From the NCBI RefSeq assembly GCF_003977665.1, contig NZ_RYYV01000003.1:281820-345819 (forward strand): DNA of 64,000 nucleotides, read 5' to 3'. The notes beneath the pieces were generated by a model that was given only the letters and a program-made list of their open reading frames with translations, was not told the origin of the DNA and made no database searches. The DNA comes from Dyella choica. Lineage in GTDB: Bacteria; Pseudomonadota; Gammaproteobacteria; Xanthomonadales; Rhodanobacteraceae. The translations under genes were made by a program, and so were the position numbers. Of the stretch, positions 35,358 through 44,177 are shown piece by piece (the first letter of the stretch is position 1; each line of letters begins with the position of its first letter).

Positions 35358-37160
35358 ATGAACAGACGCGAGTTGTTGAAGGCGGCCTTGGCGATTCCCT
35401 TCCTGCCGGGAGGCATGACCGGCGCCATCGGTTCGGCTTGGGCCGCGGGCAGTAGGCTTTCCTCGCGGGTGCGTCCCGGCCAGGCCGGCTGGCCCTCGCT
35501 GGCCCAATGGGATGAGTTGAACCATGCCGTGGGCGGCCGCCTGCTCAAGCTGGAGTCACCGTTCTCCGCCTCCAAGGCCGCTTGCGACGAAGCCTTGAAA
35601 CACCTCAAGAATCCGTTCTTCATCGGCGACCAGCCGGCTCTGACCCAGACCAGCGGCTGGGCGGACGCCTGGCTCTCACGCTGCAGCACGTACGCCGTGG
35701 CGGCGGATAGCGTGGCGGACGTGGCCGCAGTCGTCCACTTTGCCGCCAGGCATCGTCTGCGCCTGGTGATCAAGGGCGGCGGGCATAGCTACCAGGGCAC
35801 GTCCAATGCGCCCGACTCGCTGCTGATCTGGACGCGGCACATGAAGGCCATCACGCTGCACGACGCCTTTGTAGGGCAGGGGTGCGAAGGTTGGCAGGCG
35901 CCGCAAGCGGCGGTGAGCGTGCAATCGGGCGCCATCTGGATCGACGTCTACGATGCCGTGACCAGGCAGAACGGGCGATACGTGCAGGGCGGTGGTTGCA
36001 CCACGGTTGGCGTGGCCGGACTGATCCAAAGCGGCGGTTTCGGCAGCTTTTCCAAGGCTTTCGGTACGGCGGCATCCGGGCTGATCGAGGCAGAGGTGGT
36101 CACCGCAGATGGCGAAGTACGCATCGCCAATGCATGCACCAACCCGGAGCTGTTCTGGGGGATCAAGGGAGGTGGCGGCGGCAGTCTGGGTGTGGTGACA
36201 CGCCTTACCCTGCGCACCCATGGATTGCCGGAATTTGCCGGTGCGGTGTTCGGGGAAATAAAGGCCGTTTCGGATGCCGCGTACCGGACCTTGATCGCCA
36301 AGGCCATCAGCTTCTATCAGAGCGAGCTGTTCAATCCACATTGGGGCGAGCAGCTGCGGTTCCGAGGCGACAACGTGTTGCAGGTGTCCATGTTGTTCCA
36401 GGGGCTGAACCAACAACAGGCGCAGGCCATCTGGCAGCCGTTCGTCGACTGGGTGCGCGCGAACAACGACTACAGTTTCGTAAAACCGGTGCAGGTGCTT
36501 GCGTTGCCTGCGCAGCATATGTGGGATGCCGAATATTTTCGGCAACACGTACCCGGCGCGATGATTCCGGACGATCGCGACGGCGCGCCGCGCAACCATG
36601 TTTTGTGGAGCGATGACCAGGGGCAGGTGGGCTGGTTCATCCATGGCTTCAAATCGGCCTGGCTGCCGGCTTCATTGCTGCACGCAGACCGGCAAGCGCA
36701 ACTGGTGGACGCGATATTTGCGTGCACACGCCAATGGGATGTCGAGTTCCATTTCAACAAGGGCCTGGCGGGTGCGCCGCCTGAAGCGATTGCCGCTGCA
36801 CTCGATACCGCCATCCATCCGCAGGTCGTCGATGCGTTTGCACTGGCGATCATTGCCGGCAACGGAGCACCGGCGTATCCCGGCATGCCGGGCGCAAATC
36901 CGGACCTGCCCAACGCACGCAAGGCTTCCGCCGCCATCGGTCGCGCGATGGAGGCCCTGTTGAAGGTGGCGCCGAATGCCGCTGCGTACGTATCGGAAAG
37001 CGATTATTTTCAGCGCGACTGGCAACAGGCGTTCTGGGGCGCGAATTACCCCAGGCTTGCGGCGGTGAAGCGCAAGTACGATCCGGACGGCTTGTTCTTC
37101 GTGCATCACGGTGTGGGCAGCGAGGGATGGAGCGCGGATGGGTTTACGCGTCGTCCGTAG
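35358..37160 (+). CDS. Tat-exported FAD-linked oxidase (BBE-like), probably with bicovalent flavin
   Basis: 600 residues from the ATG at 35358 (GGAG upstream). The N-terminus MNRRELLKAALAIPFLPGG is a Tat-type leader. The FAD domain (PCMH) has the histidine of GGGHSYQGTS and the cysteine of GGGCTTVGVAG, the two residues that covalently hold FAD in berberine-bridge-like oxidases. The C-terminal BBE segment reads NYPRLAAVKRKYDPDGLFFVHHGVG. It probably oxidises a sugar or alcohol in the periplasm. The TAG stop lies in the first bases of a palindromic repeat. Confidence 0.88.
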   Translation: MNRRELLKAALAIPFLPGGMTGAIGSAWAAGSRLSSRVRPGQAGWPSLAQWDELNHAVGGRLLKLESPFSASKAACDEALKHLKNPFFIGDQPALTQTSGWADAWLSRCSTYAVAADSVADVAAVVHFAARHRLRLVIKGGGHSYQGTSNAPDSLLIWTRHMKAITLHDAFVGQGCEGWQAPQAAVSVQSGAIWIDVYDAVTRQNGRYVQGGGCTTVGVAGLIQSGGFGSFSKAFGTAASGLIEAEVVTADGEVRIANACTNPELFWGIKGGGGGSLGVVTRLTLRTHGLPEFAGAVFGEIKAVSDAAYRTLIAKAISFYQSELFNPHWGEQLRFRGDNVLQVSMLFQGLNQQQAQAIWQPFVDWVRANNDYSFVKPVQVLALPAQHMWDAEYFRQHVPGAMIPDDRDGAPRNHVLWSDDQGQVGWFIHGFKSAWLPASLLHADRQAQLVDAIFACTRQWDVEFHFNKGLAGAPPEAIAAALDTAIHPQVVDAFALAIIAGNGAPAYPGMPGANPDLPNARKASAAIGRAMEALLKVAPNAAAYVSESDYFQRDWQQAFWGANYPRLAAVKRKYDPDGLFFVHHGVGSEGWSADGFTRRP

Positions 37161-37244
37161 GCTAGGGTGCAAACCCCGGCATCGTCGCGACATTCGGGTT
37201 CGTACCCCAACCTGTATTGCCGGGATGGCCATCCCGGCCTACGG
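37156..37244. repeat. Diverged GTAGGCTGGGAT palindromic repeat
   Basis: CCGTAGGCTAGGGTGCAAACC begins it and CCGGGATGGCCATCCCGGCC followed by TACGG ends it, with a middle GGGTTCGTACCCCAACC. The first TAG is the stop codon of the FAD-linked oxidase. Confidence 0.75.
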
Positions 37245-37410
37245 ATGGGGGTAAGACCGCCTCGCCAGGGGGGCTTGGCCTACTAGGAAAAGAGGAAGTC
37301 GCAACGGTTAAGTCAGACGCCCACTATGTTGAAGCTGAGCGCCTACCCGGCGCTTGGCAATCGGCCGTATCACGGCCGAGACGAACCCGTAACCTAGTGG
37401 AGACTCACCT

Positions 37411-38187
37411 ATGTACGCACATTTCGAACGCACCGGCTCGCTGACCGAGCTATCCAGCTACCCGCGTTGGGCGCAAGACCTGGTCACCGCCTGCGAGCCG
37501 ACCAAGCTGTCTGTCGTTAAGCACGAGCTGTGGACACTGATGCGCGAGAACCGTTTGGATGCCACCGGCACCCGTGACTTCATGGTGGGCGTATGGCCCG
37601 TGATCGAGCGTTTTCCGGGCTATATGGCGCTCAACCTGCTGAAAACCCGCTATGGCCGCAGCCTTGGCGAAAACATGGCCCGCCGCTGGCTGGTACGCAA
37701 CATCCGAGTGGAGCAGAATCATGCCGAATACTGGCTCAATTGGGCGGAGGGCGCAGGGGTGCCTCAGGACGAGGTTCTGAACGGAACCACCCCGTACGGT
37801 ACGGACGCATTGTCCAACTGGTGCGAGGAGGTAAGCCGCAGCGGTCCGTTGCCGGCTGGCATGCTGGCCACCAACTACGCGGTGGAAGGCGCGACGGGGG
37901 AGTGGTCGCAATGGGTCTACGACAGTGCGGCCTATGCGGAAAGCTTTCCCAAGGCCACCCGCGCGGGGACACTGCGTTGGCTTCAACTTCACGCGGCGTA
38001 TGATGATACCCATCCCTGGGAGGCGCTGGAGATCGTGTGTACCCTGGTGGGCAACGCTCCGCGCATGGATGAAGTGGCTTATCTGCAGGAATGCGTCAAG
38101 CGTAGTTACGTGAGCATGAGGATTACCCTGGATCGGTGTCTGGATGTGCGTCGTGACCCATGGGCGGCCAGCGAGGCAGCTGCTTGA
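37411..38187 (+). CDS. Heme-oxygenase-like (TenA/PqqC-type) protein, possible diiron enzyme
   Basis: 258 residues, all-helical. Candidate metal ligands occur in the expected order: E and H in RNIRVEQNHAEYW, E in NYAVEGATGEW, and H, D and H in LHAAYDDTHPWEALEIV. This pattern fits heme-oxygenase-like diiron oxidases/oxygenases (HDOs) such as CADD better than classical TenA. The substrate is unknown. GGAG precedes the ATG. It lies downstream of the FAD oxidase across a repeat; a shared pathway is only suggested by position. Confidence 0.75.
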   Translation: MYAHFERTGSLTELSSYPRWAQDLVTACEPTKLSVVKHELWTLMRENRLDATGTRDFMVGVWPVIERFPGYMALNLLKTRYGRSLGENMARRWLVRNIRVEQNHAEYWLNWAEGAGVPQDEVLNGTTPYGTDALSNWCEEVSRSGPLPAGMLATNYAVEGATGEWSQWVYDSAAYAESFPKATRAGTLRWLQLHAAYDDTHPWEALEIVCTLVGNAPRMDEVAYLQECVKRSYVSMRITLDRCLDVRRDPWAASEAAA

Positions 38188-38268
38188 GAATTGGCATTGG
38201 TGGGGCGATACACATCAGTCAGGTCGGCAGTTTTGACTATGGATGACAGGCTCTAAGATAGGGGCACG

Positions 38269-41016
38269 ATGCGTACCACCCACAATGCTAAGCAACGACC
38301 GCTGTCACGGCGTCTTATGCCATTGGCATATGGCTTGGCGGCGGTCGTTGGCTTGGTTTTATGCCTGACCTGGGGCGCACTGCAGGTCCAGGTGACGCTG
38401 GCCGGCTTCTTGAATGGCGAAAGCCTGTGGTCGAAGGCGCAAAAACAGGCGGTGATCGAACTGGCCGCCTACGCCCGCAACGGTGACCCGGTCCGGCTGG
38501 AAAGTTTTCGTCGCAACTACGAAGTGGTGCGCACCGACCGCTGGGCACGCGATGCCATTGCCACCGGGCACTACGACCGCCAGGCTGTCTATGCAGCGTT
38601 CCGGCGCGGCGGGGTGATACCCGCGGCGATTCCGGGCATGGTCTTCATCCTCGATGACTTCGCGGCGCTGCCCTATGTCGGGCCGGCGCTGAAGGACTGG
38701 CGCTCGGTCGACGGCGCCATCGAGCAACTGAACGGCATCGCCGGGCAGCTGCAGCAAAGCTACGCGCAGGGCGTGCCGCCGCCGGAGGAAATCAGCCGGC
38801 AACGCATGCGCATCGATACGTTGAACTCGTTCATCGAACCGCGCAGCGACGATTTTTCGCTGCAGATCGCCTTGGGCGCGGCGTGGCTGGGCCGCGTGCT
38901 GTTCGCCAGCGTACTGGTCATGGCCATGCTGGCGTCCATGCTATGGATGCGCATGGCCCAGCGCATTCTGGCGGGCATTCGCGGTACCGAGGAGCGCTAC
39001 CGCCAGTTGTTCGACAGCGCTGCGGACGCCATCGTGATGGTGGACGAAGTGCATGGTTGCATCCTCGGGGCGAATCGCACCGCCGGTGCGTGGACCGGGC
39101 GCGAACCGCGCGAGCTGGTGGGGACGCATTTCCACGAGCTGTTCGTGGAAGGCAGCATGCGTTCGGCCGGCTCCTCCACCATTGGCCTGCTGCGCGCGGT
39201 CAACGGCTTGATCCGCAGCGTCGAAACCCATAGCAGCCTCACCACCTGGGGCGCCCAGCCGGTGCGCCAGGCGATCATGCGCGACGTATCCGATCGCATC
39301 GCGATGGAGCAGGAGCGCCGCATCGCCGCCGAAGCGCTGGCCAGCGTGGCCGAGGGTTTGATCATCGCCGATGCCGATCGGCGCGTGACCACCGTCAACG
39401 CCGCACACACACGCATCACCGGCTACACGCTGCCCTACCTGCAGCATCACCGTTTCGACGAACTGCGCCGCATGCCCGATGGCTCACCGTTGCCGGCCTC
39501 GATCTGGGACATGGTGGCGGAGGGCGGCAACTGGGTAGGCGAGGTACAGAGTTGGCGATCGGACGGCTCATCGTATCCAGAACTGCTCAGCATCAGCGCC
39601 ATCCGCAATGGCGAAGGCCGTGTGCAGCACTATGTGGCGGTGATTACCGACATCACGCGCAGCAAGGCCGATCGCCAGCGCCTTGAATACATGGTGGCGC
39701 ACGACGCGCTGACCGGCCTGGCCAATCGCAGCGAATTCCAGCGCCATTGCGCGCAGGCGATCGAAGCGGCAGCACGCATCAATGGTGCGGCCGCGGTGCT
39801 GTTTGTGGATCTCGATGCCTTCAAAGCCGTCAACGACAGCTACAGCCATGCCATCGGCGACCGCCTGCTGGTGAAGGTGGCGCAGCGCATTCGCCGCGAG
39901 CTGGGCGAGAACGACGTGGCCAGCCGCATCGGCGGCGACGAATTCACCGTGCTGCTCGGCGGCCTGCGCACGCGCGAACAGGCCGCACACTTCGCCAGCC
40001 GCCTGCTGCAAAGCTTGTCCGAGCCGATGCTGATCGGCGACTACGAAATCGTGATGAGTGCGAGCATCGGCATCGCCGGTTATCCGCTGGATGGCAGCGA
40101 CCCGGTCACGTTGATCGCCAACGCGGACGCGGCGATGTATGCCGCCAAGACGCAGGAACGCAATACCTTCCGCTTCTACACGCCGCTGATGCACGCCGAT
40201 GCGCGCATGCGCCTGATGCTCGGCGCCGATCTGCGGCAGGCGTTGATCCGCGACGAATTCCATCTCGTGTTCCAGCCCAGCGTGGAGCTGCGTACCGGCC
40301 GCATCGTGGCGGTGGAGGCACTGATCCGCTGGCGCCACCCCGAACGCGGTGAGCTGATGCCGGATGAATTCGTCCCGCTGGCCGAAAGCCTTGGCCTGAT
40401 CCGGCGGCTCGATGCCTGGACCATGCGCGCCGTGTGCAACCAGATCCGCTTGTGGGACCAGGCCAAGCTGCCGCCGATCCGCGTGGCATTGAATGCCTCC
40501 GCGGCCACTTTCGGGCATCCGGGTTTCCTCGACAGCGTAAAGCAGGCGTTGCAGGCCAGCGGCATCTCGCCCAAGCGACTGTTGTTCGAAATCACCGAAA
40601 GCGCGATTCTGCGCCTGGGCGAGGCGACCGAGCAGACCATGCATGCCCTGCATGCGCTCGGCATCGGCGTTGCCATCGACGATTTCGGTACGGGCTATTC
40701 CTCGCTGGCGTATCTGAAACTTTCCGGCATCGATTACCTGAAGATCGACCGCTCCTTCGTCACCGACCTGCCGGAAAGCGCAAACGATGTGGCCATCGTC
40801 GAAGCCATGCTCGCCATCGCCAAGAGCCTGGGGATGTGCACGATCGCCGAAGGCATCGAGAACGCCGCCCAGCATGAATTCCTGCTGCGTGCGGGATGCG
40901 CGGAGGGGCAAGGGTATTACTACTCGCGTGGCTTGCCGCCGCAGGAGTTGGAGCGGATGTTGTCGCCCAATCCAAGGCATGAGCCGTCGCGATTGCGCCT
41001 GGTGCCGCCCAAGTAG
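38269..41016 (+). CDS. Membrane PAS-GGDEF-EAL c-di-GMP enzyme
   Basis: 915 residues. TM helices at about 17-40 and 205-226 bracket a periplasmic sensor; PAS domains follow (about 240-350 and 345-460), then GGDEF (motif RIGGDEF at about 553-559) and EAL (VEALIRWRHP near 681, DDFGTGYSSLAYLK). Both catalytic motifs are intact. The inhibitory RxxD site before GGDEF is replaced by GEND, so product inhibition is unlikely. It may make or break c-di-GMP in response to periplasmic and PAS signals. A hairpin follows its stop. Confidence 0.93.
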   Translation: MRTTHNAKQRPLSRRLMPLAYGLAAVVGLVLCLTWGALQVQVTLAGFLNGESLWSKAQKQAVIELAAYARNGDPVRLESFRRNYEVVRTDRWARDAIATGHYDRQAVYAAFRRGGVIPAAIPGMVFILDDFAALPYVGPALKDWRSVDGAIEQLNGIAGQLQQSYAQGVPPPEEISRQRMRIDTLNSFIEPRSDDFSLQIALGAAWLGRVLFASVLVMAMLASMLWMRMAQRILAGIRGTEERYRQLFDSAADAIVMVDEVHGCILGANRTAGAWTGREPRELVGTHFHELFVEGSMRSAGSSTIGLLRAVNGLIRSVETHSSLTTWGAQPVRQAIMRDVSDRIAMEQERRIAAEALASVAEGLIIADADRRVTTVNAAHTRITGYTLPYLQHHRFDELRRMPDGSPLPASIWDMVAEGGNWVGEVQSWRSDGSSYPELLSISAIRNGEGRVQHYVAVITDITRSKADRQRLEYMVAHDALTGLANRSEFQRHCAQAIEAAARINGAAAVLFVDLDAFKAVNDSYSHAIGDRLLVKVAQRIRRELGENDVASRIGGDEFTVLLGGLRTREQAAHFASRLLQSLSEPMLIGDYEIVMSASIGIAGYPLDGSDPVTLIANADAAMYAAKTQERNTFRFYTPLMHADARMRLMLGADLRQALIRDEFHLVFQPSVELRTGRIVAVEALIRWRHPERGELMPDEFVPLAESLGLIRRLDAWTMRAVCNQIRLWDQAKLPPIRVALNASAATFGHPGFLDSVKQALQASGISPKRLLFEITESAILRLGEATEQTMHALHALGIGVAIDDFGTGYSSLAYLKLSGIDYLKIDRSFVTDLPESANDVAIVEAMLAIAKSLGMCTIAEGIENAAQHEFLLRAGCAEGQGYYYSRGLPPQELERMLSPNPRHEPSRLRLVPPK

Positions 41017-41047
41017 GAAGGCCATTCGGGGGTTGATCTTGCCTCAC

Positions 41048-41075
41048 CGTCATTCCGGCGCAGGCCGGAATGACG
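41048..41075. terminator. Hairpin after the GGDEF-EAL gene
   Basis: CGTCATTCCGGC (41048-41059) pairs perfectly with 41064-41075, loop of four bases. It lies between convergent genes. There is no T tract, and similar CGTCATTCCGGC palindromes are common as dispersed repeats, so it may be either. Confidence 0.5.
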
Positions 41076-41110
41076 AAGTAGCAAAACAGGTGCCTAGGTG
41101 GATATGCAAC

Positions 41111-41794
41111 TCACAGCTGCACATCCACCACCGTCTGCTCGTCCTGATACATCCCCGGATACGCCTGCTTCAAGTGCGCCACCTTCGGGGCATCGTTGAT
41201 CAGGATGTAGGCATTGTCAGGATGTTTGCGTGCATAGTCCTGGTGGTAATCCTCGGCGGGATAAAAGCCGCCCAACGGCTGTACCAGGGTCACGATGCTG
41301 TCGTCGAACACCTTTGCTGCATTGAGTTGCGCAATATAGGATTCGGCCACCTTCTGCTGGGCCGCGTTCGCGTAAAAGATTTCCGAGCGATATTGCGTGC
41401 CTGCATCGGGGCCCTGGCGGTTGAGCGTGGTGGGATCGTGAGCTACAGCGAAGTAGATCTTCAGCAGTTGCCCATAGCTGATCACCGCCGGATCGAAGGC
41501 GATCCTTACCGATTCGGCGTGGCCGGTGTTGCCTTCGCTGACCGCGTCGTACTGGGCGGTGTCGGCGTTGCCGCCGCTGTAGCCCGCCGACACCCGCCGC
41601 ACGCCGCGCACGTGCTCGAACACCGACTGCATACCCCAGAAGCAGCCGCCTGCGAGCACGGCGGTTTCCGTGCCATGCGCCACGGCTTTCGGCTCATCCT
41701 GGGCGGGATCGGGAAAAGGGCCGGTGCTGGCCGTGGCGGTGCAGGCGGCCAGGCCGAGCAAGGTGGGGAGGGCGGCGAATCGACGGGCCAGCAT
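41111..41794 (-). CDS. msrA: Peptide-methionine (S)-S-oxide reductase, lipoprotein type
   Basis: 227 residues from the ATG at 41794, with a leader and lipobox LAAC, predicting an envelope-located form. The catalytic motif AGGCFWGMQSVFEHVRGV and YSGGNADTAQYDAVSEGNTGHAESV, then GTQYRSEIFY, are typical MsrA. It reduces S-methionine sulfoxide in oxidised proteins. A longer frame upstream (to 41836) is less likely because the signal sequence begins at 41794. Confidence 0.93.
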   Translation of the reverse strand: MLARRFAALPTLLGLAACTATASTGPFPDPAQDEPKAVAHGTETAVLAGGCFWGMQSVFEHVRGVRRVSAGYSGGNADTAQYDAVSEGNTGHAESVRIAFDPAVISYGQLLKIYFAVAHDPTTLNRQGPDAGTQYRSEIFYANAAQQKVAESYIAQLNAAKVFDDSIVTLVQPLGGFYPAEDYHQDYARKHPDNAYILINDAPKVAHLKQAYPGMYQDEQTVVDVQL

Positions 41795-41861
41795 GGCGTG
41801 TCTCCGTAGGGGTCTGACTGCTATTCGCGCCCACACGCACTGTGGTTACACCAGGAGGCGA

Positions 41862-42083
41862 CTACATCTGCACCACATGTATTTCCACATCCTCCAGTTG
41901 CACCCTCTGCCCCGCATGGATCTTGCAAGTCTTGCGCAGTTCCTGCTGCCCATCCACATAGACCGCGCCGCTGGCGACGATCTGCTTGCCTTGCCCGCCG
42001 CTGTTGCACAGACCGGTCAGCTTGAGCAGTTGGTTGAGTTCGACGAAGTCGCGATCGAGTTCGAATTCAATACGTTGGGTCAT
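41862..42083 (-). CDS. S4-domain RNA-binding protein, YbcJ-like
   Basis: 73 residues forming a single S4 fold: FVELNQLLKLTGLCNSGGQGKQIVASGAVYVDGQQELRKTCKIHAGQRVQL. YbcJ-type proteins bind RNA, target not established. It lies five bases downstream of the barstar gene and is probably co-transcribed with the barnase/barstar pair. Confidence 0.88.
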   Translation of the reverse strand: MTQRIEFELDRDFVELNQLLKLTGLCNSGGQGKQIVASGAVYVDGQQELRKTCKIHAGQRVQLEDVEIHVVQM

Positions 42084-42088
42084 GAGCG

Positions 42089-42520
42089 TTACGAGGGCAT
42101 GGCCATCGGGTGTTCGGGCAGGCTGAGAAAGGCGAAGAACGGGCGCTGCTGGTCGATCGCAAAACGGGCCGACTCGTGCAGGATAGCCAGCAGCGTATCG
42201 AAATCCTTAGGCCCCGCCTGCCGTAGATCGTTGGCATGGTCAAGCAGCAAGGCGTGGCCGCTGCCTTGCAGCCAGCCGAGGTCGCGCAGACTGTCCAGCA
42301 GAGCGTCCCAGTTCTGGCCGAAGCCGTTGGGCACACTGAGCGACGCGGCAAGGCGGCGCAATAATTCGGTCTTGTCGTGGCAGCCGATCAGGTCGGCGCG
42401 ACATACATGCAGCTGGCCTTGCTCGGCGGCGGCAACGATCGCGTCGAAGTCGGCGGCATCGACGAAATACACGCCGCCGTCGTTCGCCTGGGTCAGGTCG
42501 AGGGCGCCTTCCGCGCTCAT
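42089..42520 (-). CDS. Barstar-family RNase inhibitor
   Basis: 143 residues without signal peptide. The barstar fold is visible in VYFVDAADFDAIVAAAEQG, DKTELLRRLAASLSVPNGFGQNWDALLDSLRDLGWL, including the acidic helix (NWDALLDSLRD) that blocks barnase's active site in the model pair. Its start overlaps the stop of the RNase gene (ATGA). It should bind and inhibit that RNase before secretion, and any that leaks back. Confidence 0.9.
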   Translation of the reverse strand: MSAEGALDLTQANDGGVYFVDAADFDAIVAAAEQGQLHVCRADLIGCHDKTELLRRLAASLSVPNGFGQNWDALLDSLRDLGWLQGSGHALLLDHANDLRQAGPKDFDTLLAILHESARFAIDQQRPFFAFLSLPEHPMAMPS

Positions 42521-42954
42521 CGATTCACCTGGAAAGACTTGAAGCTGCGGTAATGATCATCGGTGTAGTAGAACACCGTGGGCGGTGTACCGCCGGTAAT
42601 GATGCGTCGGGTACCACGGTTGCGCGCATCCGGCGTCGGCACTGTGTACTCGTGGTAATAACCGCGCGGCTGCTGGGGCAACAGGCCCTCATAATTACCG
42701 AACACTACGCCGTCCTGCGCGTATGGAAACGGACCGCCTTGCACGATTGCCGTCAACGTCACGCAGGCTTCCGCCGGCATGTAGTCCGGTAGATTGGCTT
42801 TCGCGGCGGGACAGTTGTAGTGCCCCATGGTTGGCAGCGCGACATTGCCGTGCGATTCCATGCTGGCCGGTGGTGGGGCATGCCGGTTCCAGAACACGAT
42901 CGCGCCGATCAGCGCGGCGAGCAGCACGAGGGGGATGAAGCGAGGCAGGGACAC
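42517..42954 (-). CDS. Barnase-like ribonuclease with N-terminal membrane segment
   Basis: 145 residues. A hydrophobic segment (residues 6-22) exports or anchors it. The microbial RNase core reads GPFPYAQDGVVFGNYEGLLP, with catalytic E102 in YHEYTV, R116/R117 in GTRRIIT and H134 in DDHYRSF, matching barnase Glu/Arg/His. It is a secreted or envelope RNase encoded with its cytoplasmic inhibitor. Family size is close to barnase plus leader. Confidence 0.9.
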   Translation of the reverse strand: MSLPRFIPLVLLAALIGAIVFWNRHAPPPASMESHGNVALPTMGHYNCPAAKANLPDYMPAEACVTLTAIVQGGPFPYAQDGVVFGNYEGLLPQQPRGYYHEYTVPTPDARNRGTRRIITGGTPPTVFYYTDDHYRSFKSFQVNR

Positions 42955-43095
42955 CGCGGATTCCTGGTTGGCGATGTGCGCAGTGTAGTGCCTTGCGTGA
43001 TTACATGCCCGTGTGCTGGAGTGACTTTAAGGACATGCGACAGCCCATGCCGGGGGCTATACAGCGACTTCCCCCTTCCACAGGAAAAGCACGCC

Positions 43096-44052
43096 ATGCT
43101 CCGCAAGCCTCTCAGCTGGATGGTCGCGGTCGGTTTGTTCAGTGCAGTCTGTTCGTCGTTTGCAGCGGAAGCCCCCGTGCAACAGCCGCAGGTTTTCGCA
43201 CCGGGAGTGATTTCCGGACCGGCCGGCGAAGCTTGCCCTGCGTTCACGCCGGATGGAAACACGGTCTATTTCGATGTCGGCTCCATGATCCTGGTTTCGC
43301 ATAGAGAACACGGTGATTGGAGCAAGCCGCAGATCGCGTCCTTCTCGGGGCAATGGGGCGATCATGACCCGACCATGGCGCCGGACGGTTCCTATCTGGT
43401 GTTCGTTTCCAATCGACCGGTGGCGCCTGGTGCCGCCAAACCCGCTCCGGGATTTGGCCATTTGTGGCGGGTGGACCGCAAGGGTGACGGCTGGGGCACG
43501 CCGGTGCACTTGCCTGATGCCGTCAATGCCAGCGATCGCACCTATGCGCCGAGCGTCGCTGCGGACGGCAGCTTGTATTTCATCCACCCGGACGAGCAGG
43601 GCGTGTTCCATGTCTACGCTTCGGCGTTTGCGCATGGCACCTACCAACCTGCAGCGCGAGTAGCGGTGGGCGATCCGGCGGCTGCCACGCATGATCCTGC
43701 CATCGCACCGGACCAATCCTTCATGGTGTTCAACATGAGCGACGCGGCCAAGAAGGGCGACATGGGGAATTTTTACATCGCGTTCCGCCAGGGCGATCAC
43801 TGGGGCAAGGCGATCGACCTGGGCGAGGCGATCAACGGCAAGCCGGGCGGGTGGAGCCAATGGGGCGCGCACATCGGCCCCGATCATCGAACTCTTTACT
43901 ACACCAGCGACCGGCGGACGCGGCTGAGCTTCCCGCTTACGCCGGAACAGGCCAAAGCGGCACTGGAGCGCATGGAGAGCTGGGACAACGGTAGCGACAA
44001 CATCTGGTATGTGTCGTTGGCGCCTTGGCTGGACGCGCCTCGCGCGCGGTAG
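43096..44052 (+). CDS. Exported PD40/TolB-like beta-propeller protein
   Basis: 318 residues from the ATG at 43096 (AGGAAA upstream), with a signal peptide to about FAAEA. WD40-like PD40 repeats occur: ACPAFTPDGNTVYFDV, DHDPTMAPDGSYLVFVSNR, APSVAADGSLYFIHP, THDPAIAPDQSFMVFNMS. A periplasmic binding or scaffold role is likely; no catalytic site is seen. Confidence 0.85.
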   Translation: MLRKPLSWMVAVGLFSAVCSSFAAEAPVQQPQVFAPGVISGPAGEACPAFTPDGNTVYFDVGSMILVSHREHGDWSKPQIASFSGQWGDHDPTMAPDGSYLVFVSNRPVAPGAAKPAPGFGHLWRVDRKGDGWGTPVHLPDAVNASDRTYAPSVAADGSLYFIHPDEQGVFHVYASAFAHGTYQPAARVAVGDPAAATHDPAIAPDQSFMVFNMSDAAKKGDMGNFYIAFRQGDHWGKAIDLGEAINGKPGGWSQWGAHIGPDHRTLYYTSDRRTRLSFPLTPEQAKAALERMESWDNGSDNIWYVSLAPWLDAPRAR

Positions 44053-44083
44053 GTAAGGCAGGCCCACATGCCATAGCTGTGCG

Positions 44084-44115
44084 GCGTAGCGTTGGGGGTT
44101 GCACCCCAACCTACG
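44084..44115. repeat. Diverged half copy of the GTAGGCTGGGAT repeat
   Basis: GCGTAGCGTTGGGG pairs with CCCCAACCTACGGC over a TTGCA-type loop. It lies between the PD40 gene and the beta-lactamase-fold gene. Confidence 0.55.
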
Positions 44116-44177
44116 GCACAGCATGCAGATGGTTGCCGGCACGCTAGACTGCCGGCTTTGCCGTCCACGGAGTCGCC

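Noticed and set aside
39568..41025. 485-residue minus-strand frame
   Set aside because: Antisense to the GGDEF-EAL domains; no protein family features.
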